The notes under the pieces were generated by a model. That model was not told where the DNA came from. It saw only the letters and a program-made list of their open reading frames with translations, and made no database searches. DNA of 42,352 nucleotides from a virus, in IMG/VR virus record IMGVR_UViG_3300045978_000056, positions 1 through 42,352 of that record. One strand, written 5' to 3'. Shown here piece by piece: positions 6,585 through 13,240 of this stretch; the first letter of the stretch is position 1, and each line of letters opens with the position of its first letter. The position numbers and the translations under genes were made by a program.

Positions 6585-6956
6585 ATGTTCTCATTCAAAG
6601 CCTTTGTCGCAGATGCCTGGGACGGTTCCATGCACTTCGACGATCCTACCTACGCATTCCTGGACCACACCCACGCGGAAATCAGCAAGCTCTACGAGCA
6701 GCTCCCCGTTCGGTACGTTTGCCAGCGAGTCTTCAACGCGACGGTGTGGGCCGACTACGCTCGGTTTACCAACGAGTTCTCTTACGACCCAATCATTGCC
6801 CTCGTGGAGGCCTGCACCGCCGGTAGCGCCGATCTCTCGGGCTACAGCGATCCAGAGTGCGAAGTCACCGACGAGGTCGATCAGCAGTTCCGTAAGCTCT
6901 GCTACCATCTGCGGAACTTCACGGGAATCCTCGAAGCTCACGGCAGGTACGCTTAA
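6585..6956 (+). CDS. Early protein of unknown function
   Basis: This 123-residue protein starts at ATG 6585, nine bases after GGAG. It is acidic, with several aromatic residues (FVADAWDGSMHFDDPTYAFL, DPIIALVEACTAGS) and a helical C-terminus (DEVDQQFRKLCYHLRNFTGI). No motif is recognised. Its stop codon shares the palindrome TTAA (6953-6956) with the stop of the convergent primase-helicase gene, leaving no room for a terminator between them. Confidence 0.75.
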   Translation: MFSFKAFVADAWDGSMHFDDPTYAFLDHTHAEISKLYEQLPVRYVCQRVFNATVWADYARFTNEFSYDPIIALVEACTAGSADLSGYSDPECEVTDEVDQQFRKLCYHLRNFTGILEAHGRYA

Positions 6957-8851
6957 CGGATCTTCTGCCAACGCCGAGTTCCGCCACTCCTAATTCGCTG
7001 GTATCCTAGTTTCGCTAGGATACCAGCGATTTCTTTTGTCTTGTATGCGTCTTGGTAGCGATCTGCCATCCCGAGATATGCGAGCACATCTCGCATCGTA
7101 AATGAGTCTCTGCCGGCCTGCTCTACCTTTTCTGTGAACTCTATTACCTGCTCTTCCATCACATTTGGGACCACATACTCCTCTGCCATCATAGAGGCGT
7201 TGCGGACTTCCCAATACTCGGTTGCATCAGTCTGGTACAGGAACCATGCCTCTGCCCAGAGCATGGGAACTTCGATCTCTAGCGCAGCGAAATCAAGAAG
7301 TCTTGGGACTTCCATGATTGCGTAGCGTCTATAACCAGATGGATCATACACCAGGAAGTCGTGGCGGTTGCCGGAACCGTAGAGCACGCACCGACGCCCA
7401 TGCTCTTCTATGACACTCCCATAGGGCGGACGGTATCGGTCTATTGGCGTAGTGATCATCGCCTTTAGGAACGAAGCTTCGCGTTTCCCGAAGCTGTCTA
7501 GCTCGTCGAACCCAATGCAGAGCGCACTATGGATCTTCATGTGTAGGTCTTTGTCATTGTCTGAGCCGTACAGGATCAGGTTATTTTCCCGGAACATCAC
7601 TGATGGCATTGACGTCTTACCAGTTCCCTGAGGTCCCACCGTTATGAGCATCCAGTCTACCTTGGTCCCTGGACAGTCCATACGCGCGCACGCAGACACG
7701 AGCCACTTAGTCGCTATTTCGCGGATGTACTCTGAATCTTCGACACCCCAAAGTCTCTGAGGCCACGTTTCGAGTCTAGGCGTGCCATCCCAAGCGTGAG
7801 CCTTGACCCAATTCAGAAACGGGGACGTCTCGTTTTTCTTGCTCTGTGCGCGGATTATATCCCGCACCAACCGATAGTGGACCTTATCAAACCCTAGATT
7901 GTGTTGCAGATAGTTCGCAAGTTCCATTTCCGTAGAGTCTGGAATGATAATGTTCTCTCCTACCATGATCCGGTTTGTGTCTGCATTATTCCAGATCTTT
8001 GGAAATGCTGGATGTTTCTCTATCAGCTTTGTGATATTCGAGGAGTGCTGATATGGGACGCGCATCCCTTTGCTCGTGATACTAAACGCGAGATCGTAAA
8101 GCTCTATGAGTTGGTCGCCTGTCTGGTTTAGCTCTGTAGGTGCGATTCGTGGGAGGTCAAAGAATTGTGTGAGCGTTCCGCCCATGACCAGCCAATCGTC
8201 TATCTTTTCATCTAGCCTAATGATCTCAACATTACATCCTTGCTGAATGAGAGCATGGGCCAGATTCCCATAAGCGCGGGCGATGTCGAACCGCATAACA
8301 TCAGCATCCGGAATAAGAATGATTCTCTTGCCCTTCGTAGCGTCGAGTATCCACGGATGCACGTCGAGTGTCTTACCCCATGTCCAGCATCCTCCTATTC
8401 CGATTGCGTCTAGTCCTAAATGTTTGATCACCGCAACGGTCTTTTTCTCTCCTTCGCAAATGCAGATTACGTCACCATCTCGTTTGTACGGAGGGAAGTA
8501 CGGAGTACTGCCCGTCAGTCCATGCGCCTGGAGTTGTTCGGTCGAGGGTTGGGTGTATCGCTGACACTCCGTGAATGGCTTGGGCCGAAGTCGCACCCGA
8601 TACATAAGCGGATATCGCTCTGTATCCACGATAGGTTGACCATCTGGATCGAAATAGGGAATCACGTAACCGCCAAGAGCCTCCTTAGGAATCTTTACCA
8701 TGCCGCCGACATACGTGTAGAGGTCTTCTGGACTCAGCCCGGAACGAGCAAGGTCTTCCTCCATGAATTCTTCAATTCCTGTTCTGCCAAGGAACGAGGA
8801 ACGGGGAGGAATCTTAAACGGCCGGAAGCCCACGATCTTATCGCGACTCAT
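6953..8851 (-). CDS. Primase-helicase (Toprim-like N-terminus, VirE/SF3-like helicase C-terminus)
   Basis: This 632-residue enzyme is predicted to unwind DNA and prime synthesis at the fork. Start ATG 8851 has AAGGA eight bases upstream; longer frames lack a site. Residues ~120-230 match a DUF3854/Toprim-type domain: VICICEGEKKTVAVIKHLGL has the Toprim Glu and IILIPDADV the acidic pair. The C-terminal half resembles the VirE-like P-loop family: Walker A GPQGTGKT near residue 405, Walker B SALCIGFDELD, and a sensor-type SGYRRYAIMEV. It is the only leftward gene in the rightward module and has its own promoter (8895-8923). Confidence 0.87.
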   Translation of the reverse strand: MSRDKIVGFRPFKIPPRSSFLGRTGIEEFMEEDLARSGLSPEDLYTYVGGMVKIPKEALGGYVIPYFDPDGQPIVDTERYPLMYRVRLRPKPFTECQRYTQPSTEQLQAHGLTGSTPYFPPYKRDGDVICICEGEKKTVAVIKHLGLDAIGIGGCWTWGKTLDVHPWILDATKGKRIILIPDADVMRFDIARAYGNLAHALIQQGCNVEIIRLDEKIDDWLVMGGTLTQFFDLPRIAPTELNQTGDQLIELYDLAFSITSKGMRVPYQHSSNITKLIEKHPAFPKIWNNADTNRIMVGENIIIPDSTEMELANYLQHNLGFDKVHYRLVRDIIRAQSKKNETSPFLNWVKAHAWDGTPRLETWPQRLWGVEDSEYIREIATKWLVSACARMDCPGTKVDWMLITVGPQGTGKTSMPSVMFRENNLILYGSDNDKDLHMKIHSALCIGFDELDSFGKREASFLKAMITTPIDRYRPPYGSVIEEHGRRCVLYGSGNRHDFLVYDPSGYRRYAIMEVPRLLDFAALEIEVPMLWAEAWFLYQTDATEYWEVRNASMMAEEYVVPNVMEEQVIEFTEKVEQAGRDSFTMRDVLAYLGMADRYQDAYKTKEIAGILAKLGYQRIRSGGTRRWQKIR

Positions 8852-8894
8852 GAGTAGCATCCTTGGGGAAGATATACCAACCGCTTGAAGGGTC

Positions 8895-8923
8895 ATTATA
8901 CCACATCCCGAAGTCTCATGCAA
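8895..8923 (-). promoter_or_regulatory. Promoter of the primase-helicase gene
   Basis: On the minus strand: -35 TTGCAT (8923-8918), 17-bp spacer, -10 TATAAT (8900-8895), preceded by TGG (extended -10). It has the best -10 in the window. It is divergent from the promoter at 8945-8973, with 21 bp between the two -35 boxes. Confidence 0.85.
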
Positions 8924-8944
8924 CAGGGAAAGACCATCTAGAGC

Positions 8945-8973
8945 TTGCATTCGTAGCTAGGATATGCTATCAT
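8945..8973 (+). promoter_or_regulatory. Early promoter for the 9001 gene
   Basis: -35 TTGCAT (8945-8950), 17-bp spacer, -10 TATCAT (8968-8973), preceded by TGC. Transcription would start near 8980, about 20 bases before the ATG. I see no clear leader hairpin here. Confidence 0.75.
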
Positions 8974-9000
8974 GGGTTTTTGGCAAGCTGGAGAAAAACT

Positions 9001-9147
9001 ATGATCGTCGCATTGTATATTGTCTCAGGGATTGTCATTGTGCTCGCGCTTCTCTATCTTCTCGGGATACACGTAGCGGAGGAATTCGAGCGCCACGACT
9101 TCAAGGTACGGCAGGAGGAAGAAGAATTCCGGGATTGGGGGGATTGA
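9001..9147 (+). CDS. Small single-span membrane protein
   Basis: This 48-residue protein starts at ATG 9001 with GGAG about nine bases upstream. Residues 2-24 (IVALYIVSGIVIVLALLYLL) form one strong transmembrane helix. The remainder is highly charged and acidic (VRQEEEEFRDWGD), so the C-terminus is probably cytoplasmic. It is a single-gene unit with its own promoter. The function is unknown. An early, self-contained inner-membrane peptide could modify host membrane functions or exclude other phages, but this is only inferred. Confidence 0.78.
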   Translation: MIVALYIVSGIVIVLALLYLLGIHVAEEFERHDFKVRQEEEEFRDWGD

Positions 9148-9155
9148 CCAATCAG

Positions 9156-9203
9156 TTATTGCCTCGCCAATAATCTATAGCTATACTGGCCTAGTGGTAA
9201 GGC
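9156..9203 (+). promoter_or_regulatory. Early promoter with stem-loop at the -35 and a short leader hairpin
   Basis: -35 TTGCCT (9159-9164), 17-bp spacer, -10 TATACT (9182-9187), preceded by AGC. The -35 overlaps a 6-bp hairpin, TTATTG (9156-9161) with CAATAA (9168-9173). The leader can form GCCT/AGGC (9189-9192 with 9200-9203) directly before TTGGAG. Confidence 0.72.
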
Positions 9204-9214
9204 TTGGAGTTGTT

Positions 9215-9514
9215 ATGAATCAGTTTATGGTCCCTTTGTCCGCCTTTGAGTTCCTCTTTGCTTACGTCGGCGGTAGCGTTGACGAATCTGCGGGCATCAA
9301 CCCTGTGGAATGGGAGAAACTCGGGGCTGATCACGAAGTTCTACAGCAGGATGCTATTGATGCAGAAACTCAGCTGCGTCAAGGCTGCAAGGATGCGCGC
9401 GAGGCATGGGATGCAGGATGCACAGCCTGCGATTCCATGCCGGAAAATGCGCCAGAATCATGGGAACCGTCGGTGTTTCCTCTGGCGTTTCGTATTTCCA
9501 ATTCCTACTTTTAA
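9215..9514 (+). CDS. Early protein of unknown function
   Basis: This 99-residue protein starts at ATG 9215 with GGAG five bases upstream. The N-terminus is hydrophobic-aromatic (FMVPLSAFEFLFAYVGG), but not a clear signal or membrane span. The middle is acidic and helical (ADHEVLQQDAIDAETQLRQG) and contains three Cys (GCKDAREAW, GCTACDS). No family is recognised. It leads a five-gene unit up to 10592. Confidence 0.72.
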   Translation: MNQFMVPLSAFEFLFAYVGGSVDESAGINPVEWEKLGADHEVLQQDAIDAETQLRQGCKDAREAWDAGCTACDSMPENAPESWEPSVFPLAFRISNSYF

Positions 9515-9524
9515 GGAGTAATCA

Positions 9525-9713
9525 GTGCGCTACGAAGTTCAAGTTATGGGTCCGCATTCGGAGGGATCTCGCAAGTACGAGAACCTCCCGGCGGCGGAAA
9601 TCGCTTATGGCGAGGCAGTGAGCCACGCCCGTCGCAACCCCACTGGAGACGTCAGGGAAGTCTATCTCCACGACCTGCAGGAAAGCATCACCCTGAGGTC
9701 TTACAACCCGTGA
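9525..9713 (+). CDS. Small early protein, unknown function
   Basis: This 62-residue protein starts at GTG 9525, seven bases after AAGGAG. It looks like a small alpha/beta domain: a strand (MRYEVQVMG), a helix (AAEIAYGEAVSHARRN) and a strand (VREVYLHDL). Its stop overlaps the next start by four bases (GTGA). It is not recognised. Confidence 0.72.
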   Translation: MRYEVQVMGPHSEGSRKYENLPAAEIAYGEAVSHARRNPTGDVREVYLHDLQESITLRSYNP

Positions 9714-9982
9714 CTATCAAGTACAAGAAAGCTTCCGTCGCCTTTAAGGACGATCGGAACACTGTCTCTACTCTGCAGGTCGGCTACATAATCCTTTGGA
9801 CAGAAGAGGATTATGAGGTTACGGTGTTTTCCTCTAATCCGACCGATGGCGGAACGGAGGAATTCATTGCACGGTTTTTCTCCGAAGACCCTCAGTTGGC
9901 AGAAAAGCGAGTGGATGAAATCATCCGCTGCGAACTACTCGGGGAATGCAAGAGCATGGTGGAAATCAAGGAGATGTTGTGA
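9710..9982 (+). CDS. Small early protein, unknown function
   Basis: This 90-residue protein starts at GTG 9710 in a GTGA overlap with the previous stop, so translational coupling is likely. It combines a beta-rich first half (VSTLQVGYIILWTEEDYEVT) with an acidic helical second half (AEKRVDEIIRCELLGECKSM). No known motif is seen. The next ATG overlaps its TGA. Confidence 0.72.
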   Translation: MTIKYKKASVAFKDDRNTVSTLQVGYIILWTEEDYEVTVFSSNPTDGGTEEFIARFFSEDPQLAEKRVDEIIRCELLGECKSMVEIKEML

Positions 9983-10335
9983 TGGGCCTCTTACTCGTAA
10001 TTAAGCCAGATGGTACAGAAGTCGCTGTGCCTGCTAAGAAACTCAGCATACCGGACCTATATCCATTGATCGGCAATGGATGCACCTGCGTGACCCGCGT
10101 GAGGGTTCGCTACAATGGTCGTATGCGCGACCTGTGGCTGGACGATAACGGATGGATCAAGCGCAACGTCGCTAATCCGAAGCTGCGGAAGCTCTACGCT
10201 GAATCCCACAAGGTTCCTCTGGAAGAAGTCCAGGAATTTGCCGGGACTGGCGTTATCTGGGATCCCAGCTTCAAGGAACCAGCAGAGAGCCGTGACCCGG
10301 CCCACAATCCTAAAACAGGGGAAATTGAACTATGA
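9982..10335 (+). CDS. Early protein of unknown function (possible DUF3846-type)
   Basis: This 117-residue protein starts at ATG 9982, eight bases after AAGGAG and overlapping the previous TGA. It opens with LLLVIKPDGTEVAVPA and has VRVRYNGRMRDLWLDDNGWI followed by NPKLRKLYAE. The opening and the strand-rich middle recall phage proteins of the DUF3846 type, but the match is weak. The C-terminus is Pro-rich and charged. An ATGA overlap joins it to the next gene. Confidence 0.75.
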   Translation: MGLLLVIKPDGTEVAVPAKKLSIPDLYPLIGNGCTCVTRVRVRYNGRMRDLWLDDNGWIKRNVANPKLRKLYAESHKVPLEEVQEFAGTGVIWDPSFKEPAESRDPAHNPKTGEIEL

Positions 10336-10592
10336 GCCTGGTGATAACGATCTCTAACGCCCTGGATGGTGAAGTGCACGAGATCCTGTATACGGACGAA
10401 AAGTTGGAGGACATCCTCCACGCCATCAACGTCAGCCTTGCAGTCTTTGAAACGAAGGAGGAGCTCGACTACGCGAACGCCGTGGCCGACGAACCCCAAG
10501 ACGATATGACCGACGTAGAGGCAGATGCGGATACGCTGAAATCAGCCGGCATGGGAACTGACGAGGACTACGGGTATTATCCCGAAGAGTAA
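10332..10592 (+). CDS. Acidic early protein, unknown function
   Basis: This 86-residue, strongly acidic protein starts at ATG 10332, overlapping the previous stop. The N-terminal half looks folded (MSLVITISNALDGEVHEILY, EDILHAINVSLAVF). The C-terminal half is a low-complexity Asp/Glu-rich tail ending DEDYGYYPEE. Acidic early phage proteins sometimes mimic DNA, but no motif supports that here. Confidence 0.7.
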   Translation: MSLVITISNALDGEVHEILYTDEKLEDILHAINVSLAVFETKEELDYANAVADEPQDDMTDVEADADTLKSAGMGTDEDYGYYPEE

Positions 10593-10599
10593 AAAGAGC

Positions 10600-10650
10600 T
10601 TGCTCCATACCCGCTCCATAGCTATGCTATGCGTGCGGGTATGGTGCTCG
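10600..10650 (+). promoter_or_regulatory. Early promoter inside a 10-bp inverted repeat
   Basis: -35 TTGCTC (10600-10605), 17-bp spacer, -10 TATGCT (10623-10628), preceded by AGC. The arms CCATACCCGC (10605-10614) and GCGGGTATGG (10635-10644) enclose the -10. The right arm can alternatively form the leader hairpin CGGGTA-TGG-TGCTCG (10636-10650), before AGGAG at 10655. Read-through and newly started RNAs would therefore fold differently. Confidence 0.68.
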
Positions 10651-10667
10651 CGTTAGGAGAAACTCAA

Positions 10668-10877
10668 ATGTTGGAAGTTCAGTGCCCGAATTGCGGGAAG
10701 GTCTACACCCCCGAGCTGGCGAAAGACCAGAGCTTTAACCAGAAGTTCACGGAGTGGCAGAAAGGTACGCTCGTTCAGCGTGTCTGGCCCCACGCCAAGC
10801 CGATTGAACGCGAGCAATTGCAGACCGGTATCTGCTCTGACGATTGCTGGAACAAGTTCCTGGGGGTTGAGGAATGA
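10668..10877 (+). CDS. Small zinc-ribbon-like protein
   Basis: This 69-residue protein starts at ATG 10668, eight bases after AGGAG. CPNCGK near the N-terminus and CSDDC near the C-terminus give a four-cysteine zinc-binding set, as in small zinc ribbons. The middle (FNQKFTEWQKGTLVQRVWPH) is basic and helical. The function is unknown; binding to nucleic acid or to host polymerase is plausible for this fold. ATGA overlap with the next gene. Confidence 0.75.
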   Translation: MLEVQCPNCGKVYTPELAKDQSFNQKFTEWQKGTLVQRVWPHAKPIEREQLQTGICSDDCWNKFLGVEE

Positions 10878-11047
10878 CACCTCGCCGACACTACTACGTC
10901 GTGGTAGTGCAGACCAGAGTAGGGGTGAAGATTGTGGGCGACTGGAGGGGTCGCCCATTCCCTACCATCCTTAAAGCGGAGGCGGCGGGAGCTTCTCTCA
11001 ATCTCCCTGATTCAGCGTGGCACGTCGCCCCAATCGAGAAAGGATGA
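10874..11047 (+). CDS. Small basic protein, unknown function
   Basis: This 57-residue protein starts at ATG 10874 in an ATGA overlap with the zinc-ribbon gene. It has a beta strand (RRHYYVVVVQTRVGVKIVG), then a basic loop (DWRGRPFPTILKAEAA). It is not recognised. Its stop overlaps the next start, so three genes are chained by overlapping codons. Confidence 0.65.
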   Translation: MTPRRHYYVVVVQTRVGVKIVGDWRGRPFPTILKAEAAGASLNLPDSAWHVAPIEKG

Positions 11048-11205
11048 TGTACGATCGACCATTTCCGGACAATGTGGAAGATTTTGAGGACGAAGAAGAT
11101 TACTTTGATTATCTTGGGAGCAAAAAGAACTTGCAATCCATAGCTACGGATGCTATCATAGCTAAAGTGGCAATTTCGCCACGTAGGAGCAAGCATGTCA
11201 AATAA
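11044..11205 (+). CDS. Small acidic-basic protein, unknown function
   Basis: This 53-residue protein starts at ATG 11044 (or 11047) with AAGG just upstream. Residues 8-22 are very acidic (DNVEDFEDEEDYFD) and the C-terminus is basic (SPRRSKHVK). The promoter at 11131-11159 and its leader hairpin lie inside the second half of the coding sequence, and the end overlaps the next gene by 11 bases. Because of that, the C-terminal half may be constrained as DNA or RNA rather than as protein. Confidence 0.55.
   Translation: MMYDRPFPDNVEDFEDEEDYFDYLGSKKNLQSIATDAIIAKVAISPRRSKHVK
11131..11182 (+). promoter_or_regulatory. Early promoter and leader hairpin
   Basis: -35 TTGCAA (11131-11136), 17-bp spacer, -10 TATCAT (11154-11159), preceded by TGC. 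The leader forms GTGGC-AATTTC-GCCAC (11167-11182), just before AGGAG at 11185-11189. The spacer itself holds ATCC/GGAT arms. Confidence 0.78.
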
Positions 11206-11485
11206 GATTCTGGTACAGTTTCCTAGCTATGTCTGGCTTGAATTGCCAACGGCAATGATCCAAGCTATCGCTAATTCCAACGCATACGATTACGACTACG
11301 AAACCCAGACGTTCTACCGTGCGGAGGATATCTGCGGGCGCATGGAACTCAAGGTTGCTGACGGTAAGAAGTTCAGCACCATGACCCGTCAGCAATACAG
11401 GAACGAGCAGGAATTGCTCAAGGCGCAGCAGGAAGCCGATAACCAGAGGGATAATGATGAGTCCACCGAAACCCAGGAGATCTAA
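11195..11485 (+). CDS. Early protein of unknown function
   Basis: This 96-residue protein starts at ATG 11195, five bases after AGGAG. The first 45 residues are hydrophobic-aromatic (FPSYVWLELPTAMIQAIANS, YDYDYETQTFYRAEDI). The C-terminal third is a Gln/Glu/Asp-rich helical tail. No motif is recognised. The next gene's ribosome site lies in its last codons. Confidence 0.75.
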   Translation: MSNKILVQFPSYVWLELPTAMIQAIANSNAYDYDYETQTFYRAEDICGRMELKVADGKKFSTMTRQQYRNEQELLKAQQEADNQRDNDESTETQEI

Positions 11486-11486
11486 A

Positions 11487-11813
11487 ATGCCGCGTCGCAT
11501 GAACAGCCAGAAAGACGTGTTCGAAGCAGTCCGCAAAACATTCCAAAGCGGTGTGATATTCACTCCAATGGATATCGAAGCGGAAGACATGACCCCCAAG
11601 CAAATCAGCAATGCTCTGGGCCACCTCGCTCGCAAGGGTGTGGTCAAGCGGGGGCCGATCAAGGGCCAGTTCTACGTGAACGGTTCCATGGGCCTCCCAC
11701 CGCAGCCCATCAACCCAGCTCAGGCCATCTACGACCTGCTCGAGTTCATGGCTAAGGCGGAGGCACCGCTCAAGCGAGCGGCACGCATCCTCGAGGCGGT
11801 GGACAAGGCATGA
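11487..11813 (+). CDS. Putative winged-helix DNA-binding protein
   Basis: This 108-residue protein starts at ATG 11487, seven bases after AGGAG. Residues ~5-63 fit a winged helix: helix (SQKDVFEAVRKTFQ), turn (MTPKQISNALGHLARKG) as the recognition region, and wing (VVKRGPIKGQFYVNG). The C-terminal part is a helix (IYDLLEFMAKAEAPLKRAAR). It may regulate phage or host transcription. The assignment is by pattern only. Its TGA overlaps the start of a 47-residue gene (ATGA). Confidence 0.65.
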   Translation: MPRRMNSQKDVFEAVRKTFQSGVIFTPMDIEAEDMTPKQISNALGHLARKGVVKRGPIKGQFYVNGSMGLPPQPINPAQAIYDLLEFMAKAEAPLKRAARILEAVDKA

Positions 11814-11953
11814 AGGACTACAGGCGCAGGGAAGATCGCCTGTACCTTGCGAGGCGTCGGACAGGATTAGTCCGGCGCCTCGCCTTTTACACGATTTTCC
11901 ATCTCGGTTTATTCGCATTCTTTTATCACTATTGGAGCGTAGCTACGTCATGA
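11810..11953 (+). CDS. Possible 47-residue membrane peptide encoded across a terminator
   Basis: The reading frame opens at ATG 11810 in an ATGA overlap with the upstream gene and closes at TGA 11951-11953 in an ATGA overlap with the downstream gene. That double coupling favours a real gene. The N-terminus is very basic (MKDYRRREDRLYLARRR) and the C-terminus hydrophobic (LAFYTIFHLGLFAFFYHYW), as in a small membrane peptide. The strong terminator at 11849-11888 lies inside it and can alone explain the sequence, so the gene is uncertain. Confidence 0.4.
   Translation: MKDYRRREDRLYLARRRTGLVRRLAFYTIFHLGLFAFFYHYWSVATS
11849..11888 (+). terminator. Intrinsic terminator
   Basis: GCGAGGCG pairs with CGCCTCGC and, after one T-G position, CGGAC pairs with GTCCG. 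This makes about 14 bp with a 7-base loop (AGGATTA), followed by CTTTT at 11884-11888. A smaller hairpin, CAGGCG/CGCCTG (11821-11842), precedes it. Confidence 0.72.
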
Positions 11954-12609
11954 ATACAGCAGTCGCTGTCGTTACTTTGGACTGGTCTGAGGCCGATGCG
12001 GCCTATCGCAAGGGCCAGATGTCTTACGTGGAATTCGGGCAGGCTCTGGACCGGCTCGTCAAGGCGGGGGCGACCCAAGAGGAAATCGCCGGACGCTACG
12101 ATATGTCGCAGCCTTCGGTGAGCACGGCCATCGCGGTAGCCACTGATCGGCGGGTGCTCGGCTATATCGCCAGCGGGAAGGAGCTGCCCATCGGCCGCAA
12201 GTCGCTGTACCTGCTGACGACGCTGGACGATAAGGGTTTCGAAGAACTCGCCAAGCCCGACACTACCCGCGTACAGATTGAGGAATACAAGCGTCGTTTG
12301 ATCCCGCCGCTTCGTCAGCCGGTGGTTCCTCCCAAGGCTGCGACCGAAGGCAACATCCTCGAGCAGGAAGAAGAGCAAAAGGACAAACCCAAGAAGGAAG
12401 TGAAGCCTTCGTACGAAAAAGACCTTGTCTGGGCGTTCGCCTATATGGGGATCCAGGTGAATGGGGATGTCATGCCCCGTATCGCCAAGGGCGCGCTGGA
12501 TGCAATCTACAAGGTGCTGATCACCAAGTACCAGGAAAGTATGGATGCTTCTGTTGATCTCAATCAGGCTTACCAGATTCTGATCAGCAATGCTGAGTGG
12601 GTGAGATGA
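11950..12609 (+). CDS. HTH protein related to ParB/KorB-type DNA-binding domains
   Basis: This 219-residue protein starts at ATG 11950, with GGAG 12 bases upstream. Residues ~38-65 form a clear helix-turn-helix, GATQEEIAGRYDMSQPSVST, with the spacing seen in ParB/Spo0J/KorB HTH domains. A Pro/Glu/Lys-rich linker (EEEQKDKPKKEVKP) leads to a C-terminal helical domain (DLVWAFAYMGIQVNGDV). No ParB N-terminal CTPase motif is visible. It is a strong candidate for the factor that binds one of the repeat arrays at 4.0-5.25 kb, as an origin or regulatory protein. That link is inferred. Confidence 0.72.
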   Translation: MNTAVAVVTLDWSEADAAYRKGQMSYVEFGQALDRLVKAGATQEEIAGRYDMSQPSVSTAIAVATDRRVLGYIASGKELPIGRKSLYLLTTLDDKGFEELAKPDTTRVQIEEYKRRLIPPLRQPVVPPKAATEGNILEQEEEQKDKPKKEVKPSYEKDLVWAFAYMGIQVNGDVMPRIAKGALDAIYKVLITKYQESMDASVDLNQAYQILISNAEWVR

Positions 12610-12821
12610 AGAAGGATCACAGTAACCTCCAACGATACGTTCTGGTGGTCTCAGACCCAAAAGGAAGGGTCTGGGTCACCGGGACAGAAACGCAGCGGGG
12701 ATTTACTGAAACTGGTGCAGATCAGGCCCTCGTGGTATGCTCACAAAGCCTACCACGAGGATGGTCTTGCCAAGTCAAAGAGCTCTTCCCCATAGGGGAT
12801 TTGCTTGCAATTCGCCGCTGA
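12606..12821 (+). CDS. Small protein, unknown function
   Basis: This 71-residue protein starts at ATG 12606, overlapping the preceding TGA. The pattern is beta-rich (RYVLVVSDPKGRVWVTGTET, WSCQVKELFPIGDLLAIRR) with one helix in between. No family is recognised. The promoter of the next gene overlaps its last codons. Confidence 0.68.
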   Translation: MKKDHSNLQRYVLVVSDPKGRVWVTGTETQRGFTETGADQALVVCSQSLPRGWSCQVKELFPIGDLLAIRR

Positions 12822-12833
12822 CTATGGTACAAT
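12805..12833 (+). promoter_or_regulatory. Promoter for the 12859-13945 genes
   Basis: -35 TTGCAA (12805-12810), 17-bp spacer, -10 TACAAT (12828-12833), preceded by TGG (extended -10). The leader is short (start near 12840) and leads straight to AAGGAG. No leader hairpin is evident. Confidence 0.8.
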
Positions 12834-12858
12834 ATTTCTCGGGTGTAAAAAGGAGCAA

Positions 12859-13239
12859 ATGCAAGTGGATGAAATCTATAATATCATGGATGCGGCCAGA
12901 ATCAAGGAAACAGAGCGCCTTGAACTGGACCGCCAGAGCAAGAAGCTCAAGAAGGAAGAAGATGATCTGAAAGCTCTACTTATCCAGCGGCTGAATTCCT
13001 TGGGCCTGCGTGAACTGACCCATAACGGATTCGCAGCTGTGATTAGCCAGAACCAGAAACCGTACATCGTGGATTTTGAGGCCCTCGAGCAGTACGTGAT
13101 TGATAATAAGGCATTGGATCTTCTACAAAAGCGCCTCACCGAAACTGCTGTAAAGGACCGATGGGGGAATGGTGTCGCTATTCCTGGCATCGGCGTTATG
13201 ACCGAAGACAAACTGAAATTCGTACCTCGGAGAAGCTAA
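12859..13239 (+). CDS. Conserved phage replication-region protein, function unknown
   Basis: This 126-residue protein starts at ATG 12859, four bases after GGAG. Residues ~10-50 form a charged coiled coil (KETERLELDRQSKKLKKEED). A compact C-terminal part follows: YIVDFEALEQYVIDNKALDL, LLQKRLTETAVKDRWGNG and VAIPGIGV. This layout is familiar from hypothetical proteins next to single-strand-binding or recombination genes of podophages. Binding or protecting replication intermediates is possible but not shown. Confidence 0.75.
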   Translation: MQVDEIYNIMDAARIKETERLELDRQSKKLKKEEDDLKALLIQRLNSLGLRELTHNGFAAVISQNQKPYIVDFEALEQYVIDNKALDLLQKRLTETAVKDRWGNGVAIPGIGVMTEDKLKFVPRRS

Positions 13240-13240
13240 A

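Noticed and set aside
11929-12660. 243-codon leftward frame opposite the HTH gene
   Set aside because: The rightward strand encodes a clear helix-turn-helix and is coupled to its neighbours. The leftward frame has no support.
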